A DNA stretch of 64,000 bases, taken from assembly GCF_021545845.1 (NCBI RefSeq), contig NZ_CP088923.1, positions 2,418,001 to 2,482,000 of the forward strand, read 5' to 3'. Position numbers and translations under genes: made by a program. Within the stretch, counting starts at the first letter, position 1, and each line of letters opens with the position of its first letter. The DNA comes from Rhodanobacter thiooxydans (GTDB lineage Bacteria; Pseudomonadota; Gammaproteobacteria; Xanthomonadales; Rhodanobacteraceae). The notes beneath the pieces are model-generated. The model saw nothing but the letters and a program-made list of their open reading frames with translations. It made no database searches and had not been told where the DNA came from. Positions 30,302 to 38,805 of this stretch are shown here, in pieces.

Positions 30302-31843
30302 TCAGCCCGTACCTGCTTGGGCGGCCGCCATCAGGTCGCCCGTTCGCACGGTGTCGTCGCCGAAAACCTCCCGATAAAGATCGACGCCATGACTGGTCTG
30401 GAGCGGTTCGCCTTCGATGATGCGGAAGGTGCGGCGACCATCGTCCAGGCGCTCCGCACGCAGGAAGATCGCGCCATCCGGGGGATGATCGAACAGTCCC
30501 CGCGCGAACGTGTACAAATGGGTCACGAAGAACACCTTGATGCCCCGCTCCAGCAAGGCACCCACGACCTGGCGAGCGATCTCCGAGCCTTCCAGCTCGT
30601 TGGTCGAGGCGAACGATTCGTTGAACAGGACCACGGCGCCGGGTCGGAGCCGGTCGACGATCGCGCTCAGCCGGCGCAGCTCCTCGTCGAACTTGCCGCT
30701 GCGCAGAGTCGCATCCTCCTCGCGCTTGGCGTGGGTGAACAGCCCGGCGCAGAGTTCGCCGGCGAACGACTCGGCGGCCACGAACATGCCGCTCTGCATC
30801 ATCAGCTGGGCGAGGCCCACGCTGCGCAGGAAGCTCGACTTGCCGCCCTGGTTGGCACCGGTGACGATGGCGAGCTGTTTGTCGTCCGCGTCCAGCGCAT
30901 TGCCCACCACGCTGCGGCCCATGCTGAGCGCCAAGCTGGCATCGCACAGTCCACGGAACTGCAGGCGTCGCGTACCCGCGACCTGCGGAAAGCAGTTCGT
31001 TACGCCGAGCGCGGTCAGCTTCGCATGCAGGTTGACGCAGCCGACGTAGAAAGCGAGCTCCGCCCGCAGCATCTCGAAGAAGCCGAGGATATGGTCCATC
31101 GCCTGGGCCAGCGCATTGGCCACCTCGTTGATCCCGCGGTTGCGCAGTTCGGACAGCGCCTGTGCGCCCGCCTGGTCGCGATCGGCAATGCGGAACGTGT
31201 AGCCGGATTCTCGCTTGCTCCACAAGCGATCGAGCCAGTACGGCTGGCTGTAGGCTGCCTCGCGCAGCGCATAGTTCGTGCCTTCGTTGCCCTGGCTCAG
31301 TTGCGCACTGAGCAGCACGCCCTTGTCGAGTTTCAGCTCGATCAGGTGGGTCCGGACGCGCGCCAGGTAAGCGTCGTCGAATTCGGATTGCAGCATGGCG
31401 CACAACGCCTTCAACCCCGTGGACTCGAAGCTGGCGCCGTGGGCGACGACGAGCTCTCTGAGTTTCTCCAGTACGGTCATGAAGATCCCCAGCACACAGA
31501 CGGCACCGTACAGGATCGACGAGGGATAGTGGCCGGCGAAACCCCAGTGGCTCTTGCGCTTGCCCTCAATGGCCTCGACGGCAAGGTCGTAGCACTGGCG
31601 CAGCACGTCTGGATGAGCCAGCGCATCGCGCACGATGTCCTGACGATACACAACGGTGTCAATGTCGTTGCCCGAACTCAGCAACAGCGCCTTGCGCGCC
31701 ACCTCGAAAAGGAACGGGTCCTCGGCTGCCATCGCATCAAGCAGCACGTCCAGCGCGAGGTCCTGACGCAGATCGGACTCATGCTCCGGCATAGGCCCCT
31801 GCACGTCGAAATCGCGATCCGGATGCATCAGCAGCGCCTTCAT
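30302..31843 (-). CDS. MutS-family ATPase-domain protein (second of tandem pair)
   Basis: The start is the ATG at 31843, which has GGAGG 9 bp upstream and overlaps the previous stop by 4 bp. The 513-residue product has an N-terminal helical clamp-like part and a C-terminal MutS V ATPase: Walker A GANQGGKSS, Walker B VVLFNESFAST and a HLYTFARGLFD switch-like segment. It lacks the mismatch-recognition domain and its Phe-x-Glu motif, so it is not housekeeping MutS. The pair with the upstream homologue suggests an obligate heterodimer, in line with MutS proteins acting as dimers. The substrate is unknown. Confidence 0.82.
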   Translation of the reverse strand: MKALLMHPDRDFDVQGPMPEHESDLRQDLALDVLLDAMAAEDPFLFEVARKALLLSSGNDIDTVVYRQDIVRDALAHPDVLRQCYDLAVEAIEGKRKSHWGFAGHYPSSILYGAVCVLGIFMTVLEKLRELVVAHGASFESTGLKALCAMLQSEFDDAYLARVRTHLIELKLDKGVLLSAQLSQGNEGTNYALREAAYSQPYWLDRLWSKRESGYTFRIADRDQAGAQALSELRNRGINEVANALAQAMDHILGFFEMLRAELAFYVGCVNLHAKLTALGVTNCFPQVAGTRRLQFRGLCDASLALSMGRSVVGNALDADDKQLAIVTGANQGGKSSFLRSVGLAQLMMQSGMFVAAESFAGELCAGLFTHAKREEDATLRSGKFDEELRRLSAIVDRLRPGAVVLFNESFASTNELEGSEIARQVVGALLERGIKVFFVTHLYTFARGLFDHPPDGAIFLRAERLDDGRRTFRIIEGEPLQTSHGVDLYREVFGDDTVRTGDLMAAAQAGTG

Positions 31844-33396
31844 GATGCGATCCTCCGCTGCAGCCATTCCCCCGTGACCCGATACTTGCGCGCGATCGCC
31901 TGGGCGTAGGCCAGCCCGTCGGCTGGGCGCCGTTCCACCCGGTAGGTGCGGATCGCCGGGTCCTCCGGATCGACCAAGCCGACCATGCTCACCGTTTTCT
32001 CGTCGAACGATGCCAGCTCAGGCAGGAAGGTGACGCACACGCCCAGCACGTCCTTGGCCGAGAGGACGGTCATGATCCGCTTGCTCAGGTACAGCGCATC
32101 CTCCAGTGTGGTCGAGGAGAAGATCTCGTTCAGGATGACGAGGCTGTCGGGTGTGGCCGCCGCCAGGACGGCGTGGATGCGTACCAGGTCGTCCTTGAGT
32201 TTGCCGCGCAGGCTGGCGATGTCCTCCTGTTTCTCGAAGTGCGTGAAGATGCGATCGCACAGGAACAGCCTCGCCCGGGTGCCCGGCACGGGACAGCCCA
32301 GGCTGGCGAGGTAGTGCAGTTGACCGACCATGCGTGCGAAGGTGGTCTTGCCGCCTTGGTTGGGCCCGGACACCACCAGCAGGCGTTCCCGTCCGCGTAG
32401 GGAGAAACTGCTGCGGACGACGGGTTGGCGCCCGTCGATGAGCTTGTCGGCCAGGGCCAGGTCGCAGGCGTCGCGAACCTCGATCTCCTTCTCGGTCGCA
32501 GACAACGCCGGGTAGCAGAAATCCAGGCCGCGCTGCCGGTGCTTGTCCATGTACGCGAGGAAGGCCAGATAGAACAGTACCTCGCGGTCGAACCGCACGA
32601 TCGTGTCGTCCTGGTATGGAGCGTGGTTGGCGCAGAAGGTTTCCAGCGTCCGGAAGCATTCCGGATACAGCAGCGCCACGCGGTCCAGGATCTGCGCTTC
32701 GACATGATTGAGGCCGATTATGCGGCGGAAGCCGGCCCGGTAATCCTTCGCGACGCCGCGACGGAACGTCGCGAAGGTCGCCTCGACCGCCTGGCTGTAG
32801 TCGGCCTCGCCCTCGTACGGGCGCACGGTCACGCGGTTGCCTCTGATGAACAGGCCGTAGCAGATGTTCGAGAGTTCGACGACGAGCGCCCGCGCCTCTC
32901 CCGCAAGTCGGACGAACGGTGGCGTTGCGGTGTAGGCCGTGAGGTATTCACGCAGCGCACGCAAGCCGCGTGAGGCCGGTTTGCCATGATCGAGTGCCTG
33001 ACCAAGACACTCGACAGCGTCGCAGTAGAGGGCGACAGCGTCCAGAAACCAGCGCTCCTTTTCCGGCTTGCAATAGAGCTTCTCGATCCGCGCCAGACGC
33101 TCGCGCATCATGCGCATGCGCTGGCCGAAGGCGGCGACGGCTCGCCTCAGTGGCGCACCATCAAGATCCCGCATCACCTCCTGCCGGTAAGCAATTGCGT
33201 TCGGATCCCGCAATGGGACGTGGAAGAAGGGTGCCAGTTCGTCCGCGGGACAGGCTGCGACGATCGCCGCGATCACCTGGTCGAGATTCAGGTCGCGAAA
33301 GCAAAGCGGTGCCTCGCTCAGCCAGACGGCTTCCCTCGCATCGGGATAGAGAATGCTGGCGAAGGGTGGCACACGCACGGCGACGACGTCGTTCAT
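31840..33396 (-). CDS. MutS-family ATPase-domain protein (first of tandem pair)
   Basis: The start is the ATG at 33396 (MNDVVAVRVPPF) with AGGAG 10 bp upstream; the longer upstream frame has no ribosome site. The 518-residue product has a helical N-terminal two thirds and a MutS V ATPase with Walker A GPNQGGKTT and Walker B VILNEIFSSTT. It is about as long as its downstream partner and only moderately similar, so the duplication is old. No DNA mismatch-binding, endonuclease or Smr domain is visible. Confidence 0.82.
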   Translation of the reverse strand: MNDVVAVRVPPFASILYPDAREAVWLSEAPLCFRDLNLDQVIAAIVAACPADELAPFFHVPLRDPNAIAYRQEVMRDLDGAPLRRAVAAFGQRMRMMRERLARIEKLYCKPEKERWFLDAVALYCDAVECLGQALDHGKPASRGLRALREYLTAYTATPPFVRLAGEARALVVELSNICYGLFIRGNRVTVRPYEGEADYSQAVEATFATFRRGVAKDYRAGFRRIIGLNHVEAQILDRVALLYPECFRTLETFCANHAPYQDDTIVRFDREVLFYLAFLAYMDKHRQRGLDFCYPALSATEKEIEVRDACDLALADKLIDGRQPVVRSSFSLRGRERLLVVSGPNQGGKTTFARMVGQLHYLASLGCPVPGTRARLFLCDRIFTHFEKQEDIASLRGKLKDDLVRIHAVLAAATPDSLVILNEIFSSTTLEDALYLSKRIMTVLSAKDVLGVCVTFLPELASFDEKTVSMVGLVDPEDPAIRTYRVERRPADGLAYAQAIARKYRVTGEWLQRRIAS

Positions 33397-33891
33397 TCCC
33401 GACTCCTGCTGGCGGAGCGCAGGACGCTCCGGTGGGCAGGCATCATCGGTCACCGCGACGGTTCCCCCGGTTGCCGGGGCGGAGGAATGCCACCTCCTTC
33501 ATCTCAATGTACACCGCTCCTGGCGATGGCTCCAGAGCGCTGCTCAGGCGCTTCTAAGGATCGCTCGCTATCGTGGCCTGCAACGGTCGCCGCCCGATCG
33601 TGTTGCGATCGAGTCGTTTGCTTTACCATGCAGCAATCCCACGGAGATGGCATTCCTCCGGCCCCGAGTTGACTGGGGTGAACCGCCGCCCACGGCTGAT
33701 GATGCCTGCCCACCCCGGAGTCCGGGGCGCGCGCAGGTGTTCGTCACCCGACGAAACCCACGCGCACCTTGTGTCTCCCGAACCGCAGGAGCTATAGCCG
33801 TGGGTCATCGAACGATCAGTCATCGACCGCGAAAGCTTTCTCGTGCGCGTCCAGGCTGCGGGCTCTCCATGTGCATCGGCGGTAAGCGCGC
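33397..33891. other. intergenic region, no gene seen
   Basis: About 495 bp between the divergent MutS-like gene and the MFS block. Open frames here lack codon character. It must hold the MutS-like promoter. The only clear structure is a palindrome CCCCGGAGTCCGGGG at 33713-33727 without a T-run. Confidence 0.6.
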
Positions 33892-33987
33892 ATGAACCGG
33901 GGTAACCTGCGCTTCTACACGTACGAGCTGGCGGAACACCCCACGCTGTTCCTGCACGAAGGGTTGCTGGCGGCGGCCGGCACATGA
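33892..33987 (+). CDS. 31-residue ORF coupled to the MFS gene
   Basis: The ATG at 33892 encodes MNRGNLRFYTYELAEHPTLF followed by 11 residues. It ends in a TGA that overlaps the MFS start by 4 bp. It could be a leader peptide for translational coupling or the 3' scrap of a lost gene. I recognise no family. Confidence 0.35.
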   Translation: MNRGNLRFYTYELAEHPTLFLHEGLLAAAGT

Positions 33988-35204
33988 GGCGCGATCACCC
34001 GCGCATGCAAGGCACGCCGGCCAGCCGCATCGCCATGCGCTTCGTGCTGCTGATCGGCATCCTCAGTTTCTTCGCCGACTTCACGTACGAAGGCGCGCGC
34101 AGCGTGTTGGGGCCGTACCTGGCCTCGCTGCAGGCCTCCGCCCTGGTGGTGGGCGCGGTCACCGGCTTCGGCGAGTTGCTGGGCTACGGGCTGCGTTTCT
34201 TCTCCGGGCGGCTCGCGGATTCGACAGGCAAGTTCTGGCCGATCACGATCTTCGGCTACGTGCTGCAGATGGCTGCGGTGCCCGCGCTGGCCCTCACCGG
34301 CAGCTGGCAGACCGCCGCCGTGTGCATCATCGCCGAGCGCGTAGGTCGCGCGATCCGCAATCCGCCGCGCGACGTGATGCTCTCGCACGCGGCGAAGAAT
34401 CTGGGCGGCTACGGTTGGACCTTCGGTATCCACGAGGCCTGCGATCAGTTCGGTGCCATGTTCGGCCCGCTGGTGGTGGCCGCCGTGCTTGCCCATCACG
34501 GCAGCTATCACCTGGCCTTCGCCGTCCTGCTGGTGCCGGCGCTGATCAACCTGACGTTCGTGGCGACGGCGCGCCTGCTCTATCCGAAGCCGCAGGATCT
34601 GGAGCAAGGCCTGCAGGTGGCTGCATCGGGCGCACGCTTCTCCCGCACCTTCTGGGTCTATCTCGCGGGCGCGTCGCTGGTGGCGATTGGGTTTGCGGAC
34701 TTCCCGCTGATCGCCTACCACTTCACCCGCGCCGGCAGCGTCTCCCCCTTCTGGATTCCGATTTTCTATTCAGTGGCGATGGCGGTCAGTGGAAGTTCCT
34801 CGTTGTTGTTTGGACGGCTGTTTGATCGCTTTGGTTTCCGCGTGCTGATCGTGCTGACCGTGATCGCTTCGCTGTTCGCGCCGTTGGTTTTTCTTGGCGG
34901 ATTCTGGGCTGCGTTGGCCGGTGCGGCGGTGTGGGGCATGGGCATGGGTGTACATGAGTCGATCATCCCCGCCGCCGTCACCCCGATGGTGCAGATGCAG
35001 CATCGGGCCTCGGCGTTCGGGTTGTTCACGGCGGGCTACGGCATTTTCTGGTTCATCGGCAGCGCGGCGATCGGCTTTCTCTATGACCGCTCATTGCCGT
35101 GGACCATTGCCTTCTGCGTCACGACCCAGCTGCTGGCGATTCCGTTCTTCGTCTGGGTGGCGCGCCATCAGAAACCACTCGCCGATTCACCCTCCCCTGC
35201 GTAA
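33984..35204 (+). CDS. MFS transporter
   Basis: A 406-residue protein with about 11-12 membrane segments and the MFS loop motif GRLADSTGKFWP after segment 2, repeated as GRLFDRFGFRV in the second half. It is a secondary transporter of the drug/sugar type; the substrate is not readable. RNPPRDVMLSHAAKN in the cytoplasmic loop is conserved in an uncharacterised MFS group. The ATG overlaps the small upstream ORF and is followed at 21 bp by the COG4280-like gene, so it probably leads an operon running to the LTA-synthase-like gene. Confidence 0.85.
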   Translation: MRRDHPRMQGTPASRIAMRFVLLIGILSFFADFTYEGARSVLGPYLASLQASALVVGAVTGFGELLGYGLRFFSGRLADSTGKFWPITIFGYVLQMAAVPALALTGSWQTAAVCIIAERVGRAIRNPPRDVMLSHAAKNLGGYGWTFGIHEACDQFGAMFGPLVVAAVLAHHGSYHLAFAVLLVPALINLTFVATARLLYPKPQDLEQGLQVAASGARFSRTFWVYLAGASLVAIGFADFPLIAYHFTRAGSVSPFWIPIFYSVAMAVSGSSSLLFGRLFDRFGFRVLIVLTVIASLFAPLVFLGGFWAALAGAAVWGMGMGVHESIIPAAVTPMVQMQHRASAFGLFTAGYGIFWFIGSAAIGFLYDRSLPWTIAFCVTTQLLAIPFFVWVARHQKPLADSPSPA

Positions 35205-35225
35205 TCCATCTTCCCAAGAGATCAA

Positions 35226-35987
35226 ATGATGCTTATCAACTGGACGCATGTAGGGCCTACCGTGGTGGCGGCGTTTCTCGCGTCGCTGGTCGAATTCGTC
35301 GAGGCGCTGACAGTCGTGCTGGCCGTGGGCGTGGTGCGTGGCTGGCGCGGCGCACTGATGGGCAGTGGTGCCGCGACATTGGTGCTGCTGGCCATCATCG
35401 CGATCTTGGGTCCTGCACTGACGCGGATTCCGCTCGGCGTGGTGCAACTGGCGGTGGGTGCACTGTTGCTGTTGTTCGGCCTGCGCTGGTTGCGCAAGGC
35501 GATCCTGCGTGCCGCCGGCATCATCGCCATGCACGACGAGGCGGCGATCTATACCCGGCAAGAAGAGACGTTGCGGCACATGGGTCGCCGTGGTGGCCGC
35601 TGGGACAAGCTCGCGTTCGCCACCGCGTTCAAGATCACCATGCTCGAAGGCATCGAAGTGGTCTTCATCGTCATCGCGCTGGGCGCCGGCGGCATCGGCC
35701 TGCTGCTACCGGCCAGCTTCGGTGCGCTGGCGGCGCTGGTAGTCGTGGTGGCGCTGGGCATCGTGGTGCACCGCCCGCTGTCGCGGATCCCGGAGAACAC
35801 GCTGAAGTTCGTGGTTGGCGTGCTGCTGTCGGCTTTCGGCACCTTCTGGGTCGGTGAAGGTCTCGGCCTGGCGTGGCCCGGTCAGGACTGGTCGATTTTC
35901 GGCCTGATTGTGGGCTACCTCGTGGTGGCGACGATCACCGTGCCGATGTGCCGCACACAACCCGTCGCTACCCCCTCTGTCCCTTGA
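35226..35987 (+). CDS. COG4280-like membrane protein, possible cation transporter
   Basis: A 253-residue protein of about six or seven membrane segments with two internally related acidic motifs in membrane segments: LVEFVEALTVVLAVG near the start and MLEGIEVVFIVIALG in the middle. The duplicated E-x-x-E pattern recalls FTR1 and Gdt1-type metal transporters, but neither full signature is present. I infer an ion transporter. A PAP2 phosphatase follows shortly downstream, as after FTR1 at 2566-5755. Confidence 0.6.
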   Translation: MMLINWTHVGPTVVAAFLASLVEFVEALTVVLAVGVVRGWRGALMGSGAATLVLLAIIAILGPALTRIPLGVVQLAVGALLLLFGLRWLRKAILRAAGIIAMHDEAAIYTRQEETLRHMGRRGGRWDKLAFATAFKITMLEGIEVVFIVIALGAGGIGLLLPASFGALAALVVVVALGIVVHRPLSRIPENTLKFVVGVLLSAFGTFWVGEGLGLAWPGQDWSIFGLIVGYLVVATITVPMCRTQPVATPSVP

Positions 35988-36004
35988 GCCGCAGGAGTCA
36001 TTCC

Positions 36005-36214
36005 ATGTCGTGGTTGAAAAGCATTTTTCGGGAAATCTTCGGGCTCTTTGTCGATGACGGGAGTTTTGCGATCGCGATCCTAGTCTGGCTGGCGTTGCTC
36101 TGGCTGGCGTTACCGCATCTGCCGATTCCCGCGGTCTGGCATGGCGTGATCCTGTTTGCGGGGTTGATCGCGATCCTGATCGAGAGCGCACTGCGCCGAG
36201 CCCGGCAGCGGTGA
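36005..36214 (+). CDS. small two-segment membrane protein
   Basis: The ATG at 36005 with CAGGAG upstream gives 69 residues with two hydrophobic segments (FAIAILVWLALLWLALPHL and WHGVILFAGLIAILIESAL) and a basic tail. The longer upstream frame has no start signal. The stop overlaps the GTG start of the PAP2 gene by 4 bp. The family is not recognised; it may be a subunit of the COG4280-like protein. Confidence 0.7.
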   Translation: MSWLKSIFREIFGLFVDDGSFAIAILVWLALLWLALPHLPIPAVWHGVILFAGLIAILIESALRRARQR

Positions 36215-36855
36215 ACGCGTTGCCCGACTCGAATGCGTTGTGGGAATCATGGAACGTGGCGTTGTTCCAGCACCTTCACGCCACGTCATCGTCTCCGCAT
36301 GCACTCATCGCGGTAGCGACCGTTCTCGCCGAGTGGCCGTTGTTCGTGGGGGCCGGCGTGACCGGCTGGCAGTTGCTCCGTCAGCGTGATCGTCTCGGCA
36401 TGGTTCGGCTGATCGCAGCCGGTGGCATGGCGCTCCTGATCGAGGCGCTGGTGAGCGCCTTGGCCTTCCATCCCCGGCCATTCGCGGTCGGTTTCGGCCC
36501 TGCCTGGGTCACGCATACCGCGAACAACTCCATGCCGAGTACCCATGTCACCCTCACCCTGATCATGGCGATCACGCTGGCGATGCGAAGGCAGCGCTGG
36601 ACGAGCTTGGTAGTGGTTGTCCTCGCCACGATGCTGGCATGGGCCCGCGTGTATGTCGGCATCCACTGGCCGGCGGACATGGTCGGTGCCGCCTTGAGCG
36701 CCATCGTGTCGGTCGCCGTGATCTACGGCTTGGAATGGGGCATCACCGTTCTGATGCAACGACGCAAAGAAAACGCGGTCGCGCGACTTCGCCAAGAACC
36801 GGAACTCCCTGTCAACACAAAACGCTCGCCCGCCCGTCAGCCTACGGAGAGATAA
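36211..36855 (+). CDS. PAP2-superfamily membrane phosphatase
   Basis: A GTG start overlapping the previous stop gives 214 residues with five or six membrane segments. The three PAP2 blocks are FHPRPFAVG, NNSMPSTHVT (the PSGH block as PSTH) and ARVYVGIHWPADM. It probably dephosphorylates an undecaprenyl or phosphatidyl phosphate on the periplasmic side. It is a different lineage from the PAP2 gene at 5171. The C-terminus carries a basic tail of about 30 residues. Confidence 0.85.
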   Translation: MNALPDSNALWESWNVALFQHLHATSSSPHALIAVATVLAEWPLFVGAGVTGWQLLRQRDRLGMVRLIAAGGMALLIEALVSALAFHPRPFAVGFGPAWVTHTANNSMPSTHVTLTLIMAITLAMRRQRWTSLVVVVLATMLAWARVYVGIHWPADMVGAALSAIVSVAVIYGLEWGITVLMQRRKENAVARLRQEPELPVNTKRSPARQPTER

Positions 36856-36858
36856 GTC

Positions 36859-38046
36859 ATGCGCGCCCTTCGATGGAATCGCTTTCAAACGCTGTCGGTG
36901 CTGATGTTGGCACTGTTCGCTGTCACCAGCCACGCAGCTTCTCAACACTCGCCGCAAAAAACCGGGACCGGTGGCTCGTGGACCTTCGCCGTCTCCGGTG
37001 ATTCACGCAACTGCGGCAATATCGTGATGCCGGCGATTGCCGCCGGCGCGCGCCGCGATGGTGCCAGTTTCTACTGGCATCTGGGCGACCTGCGGGCGAT
37101 CTACAAGGTCGACGAAGATTACGCGGCCGAGAAGCGGTTCAAGCACTACTCACCGCCTCCAAGCATCTCGGACTATCTCCAGACGGCGTGGAGCGACTTC
37201 AGCCAGCATCAGGTGGCACCGTTTGGCGACATGCCGTTTTTCCTCGGCATCGGCAACCACGAAGTCATTCCACCGAAATCGCGCAGCCAGTTTCGAGCCG
37301 ATTTCGGTCCCCTGCTCGATCGGCCGGAACTGCGGGCGCAACGTCTGAGTGACCTGAAGACCAGCCCCGCCGTGCCAGCCACGGCGGCCGACCAGACCTA
37401 CGACCACTGGGTGATGCGCGGCGTCGACTTCATCAATCTCGACAACACCGCCGATGATGCGTTCGATGCGGAGCAGTTGGCCTGGTTCGACGCGCTGCTG
37501 GATGCCGACCTGGCGAATCCGGCGATCCGCAGCATCGTGATCGGCATGCACGAACCCCTGCCGCACAGCCTGTCGGACGATCACAGCATGTGTGCCAGCA
37601 ACGAGGGCATCCGCAGCGGCGAACACGTCTATACCCGGCTCGCCCAGGCACAACGCCGCAAGCCGGTATACGTCTTGGCCAGCCACGAGCACTACTACCT
37701 CGCCAACGTCTACGACACGGCGTACTGGCGCGATCCTGCCCATCGCGCGGCCGTCGTGCCCGGCTGGGTGATCGGTACCGCTGGCGCGTCGCGTTATCCG
37801 CTACCCGAAGGCGTTACATCCGGCCCCGATGCACGTGAGCACGCGTACGGCTACCTGCTCGGGCACGTCAGCAAGGACGGGCATATCGCCTTCACGTTCC
37901 GCGAACTGGACGAAGCCGCCTTGCAGCGGACGCGCGGCGACGACTATGACGACGACACGGTGAAGTTCTGCATGGCGAACAATCCCGCGCCCGAACTCAT
38001 GAGCAAACCCGGCAAGAAGATCAGCTGCGAGCTGCCCCAGCGCTGA
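36859..38046 (+). CDS. exported metallophosphoesterase (calcineurin-like)
   Basis: A 395-residue protein with a signal peptide (LSVLMLALFAVTSHAA). Metal-site motifs occur in order: SGDSRNCG, HLGDLRAIY, GIGNHE, IGMHEPLP and LASHEHYY. This is the calcineurin-like fold with two divalent metals, acting on phosphomonoesters or diesters in the periplasm. It starts 3 bp after the PAP2 stop, so it is cotranscribed. The substrate is unknown. Confidence 0.85.
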   Translation: MRALRWNRFQTLSVLMLALFAVTSHAASQHSPQKTGTGGSWTFAVSGDSRNCGNIVMPAIAAGARRDGASFYWHLGDLRAIYKVDEDYAAEKRFKHYSPPPSISDYLQTAWSDFSQHQVAPFGDMPFFLGIGNHEVIPPKSRSQFRADFGPLLDRPELRAQRLSDLKTSPAVPATAADQTYDHWVMRGVDFINLDNTADDAFDAEQLAWFDALLDADLANPAIRSIVIGMHEPLPHSLSDDHSMCASNEGIRSGEHVYTRLAQAQRRKPVYVLASHEHYYLANVYDTAYWRDPAHRAAVVPGWVIGTAGASRYPLPEGVTSGPDAREHAYGYLLGHVSKDGHIAFTFRELDEAALQRTRGDDYDDDTVKFCMANNPAPELMSKPGKKISCELPQR

Positions 38047-38075
38047 TTCACATCACTGCATCGAGGAATACCATC

Positions 38076-38762
38076 ATGGGACGATATCTCACACTTGTTC
38101 GGCACGGCCAGAGCACCTACAACGCAAGCAATCGCTTCACCGGCTGGCTCGACCCGGAGCTGACCGATCAGGGCGTTCACGAGGCGCATGCGGTCGCAGA
38201 ACAGCTACGCGGCGCCGAGCTGACCTTCGATATCGCCTTCAGTTCGGCGCTGCACCGAGCGCGACGCACGGCGCGCATCATTCTGGACGACCTTCAATTG
38301 AAAGCCATGCCCGTCACGATGGATTTCGCGCTGGACGAACGCAACTACGGTGACATGACTGGTCTCGACAAGGACGAAGCACGTCGGCGTTGGGGCGTCG
38401 ACCAAGTGCAACACTGGCGACGCAGCTACGCGGATGCACCCCCCGATGGTGAAAGCCTGCGCGATACCGTCGCGCGTGTGCTGCCTTTCTATATCCAACA
38501 TATCCTTCCCGCCGTCATGCGTGGCCAGGCCGCGTTGGTCGTCGCGCATGGCAACAGTCTGAGAGCTTTGGTGATGGCCCTGGACGGACTGTCAACGCAA
38601 GCCGTGACACAGCTCGAAGTCGCCACCGGCGAAGTGCTTGTCTACGAGCTGGCCGCCGACACCACCATCCTCAGCAAGCGCTCGCTTGCGATGGAGACGC
38701 CCGCCAAGGCTCCTCCTGCCGCCGCGACGGAAGACGCGTCCACACCACCGGCGACATCCTGA
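38076..38762 (+). CDS. gpmA: phosphoglycerate mutase-like protein (2,3-BPG-dependent type)
   Basis: A 228-residue protein with the catalytic phospho-His in LVRHGQSTYN, the substrate loop NRFTGWLDPELTDQG, the acid residue in DERNYGDMTG and the second His in VAHGNSLRALVMAL. This is the dPGM type converting 3- to 2-phosphoglycerate. The usual ERHYGALQG is changed to ERNYGDMTG, so activity may differ from housekeeping GpmA. The Pro/Ala-rich C-terminal tail is atypical. Together with the enolase at 29017 it provides two successive steps of lower glycolysis. Confidence 0.85.
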   Translation: MGRYLTLVRHGQSTYNASNRFTGWLDPELTDQGVHEAHAVAEQLRGAELTFDIAFSSALHRARRTARIILDDLQLKAMPVTMDFALDERNYGDMTGLDKDEARRRWGVDQVQHWRRSYADAPPDGESLRDTVARVLPFYIQHILPAVMRGQAALVVAHGNSLRALVMALDGLSTQAVTQLEVATGEVLVYELAADTTILSKRSLAMETPAKAPPAAATEDASTPPATS

Positions 38763-38805
38763 CACCGCATCAACCCCACCATTTCCCTTGAAGGTTTCGT
38801 TGAAC

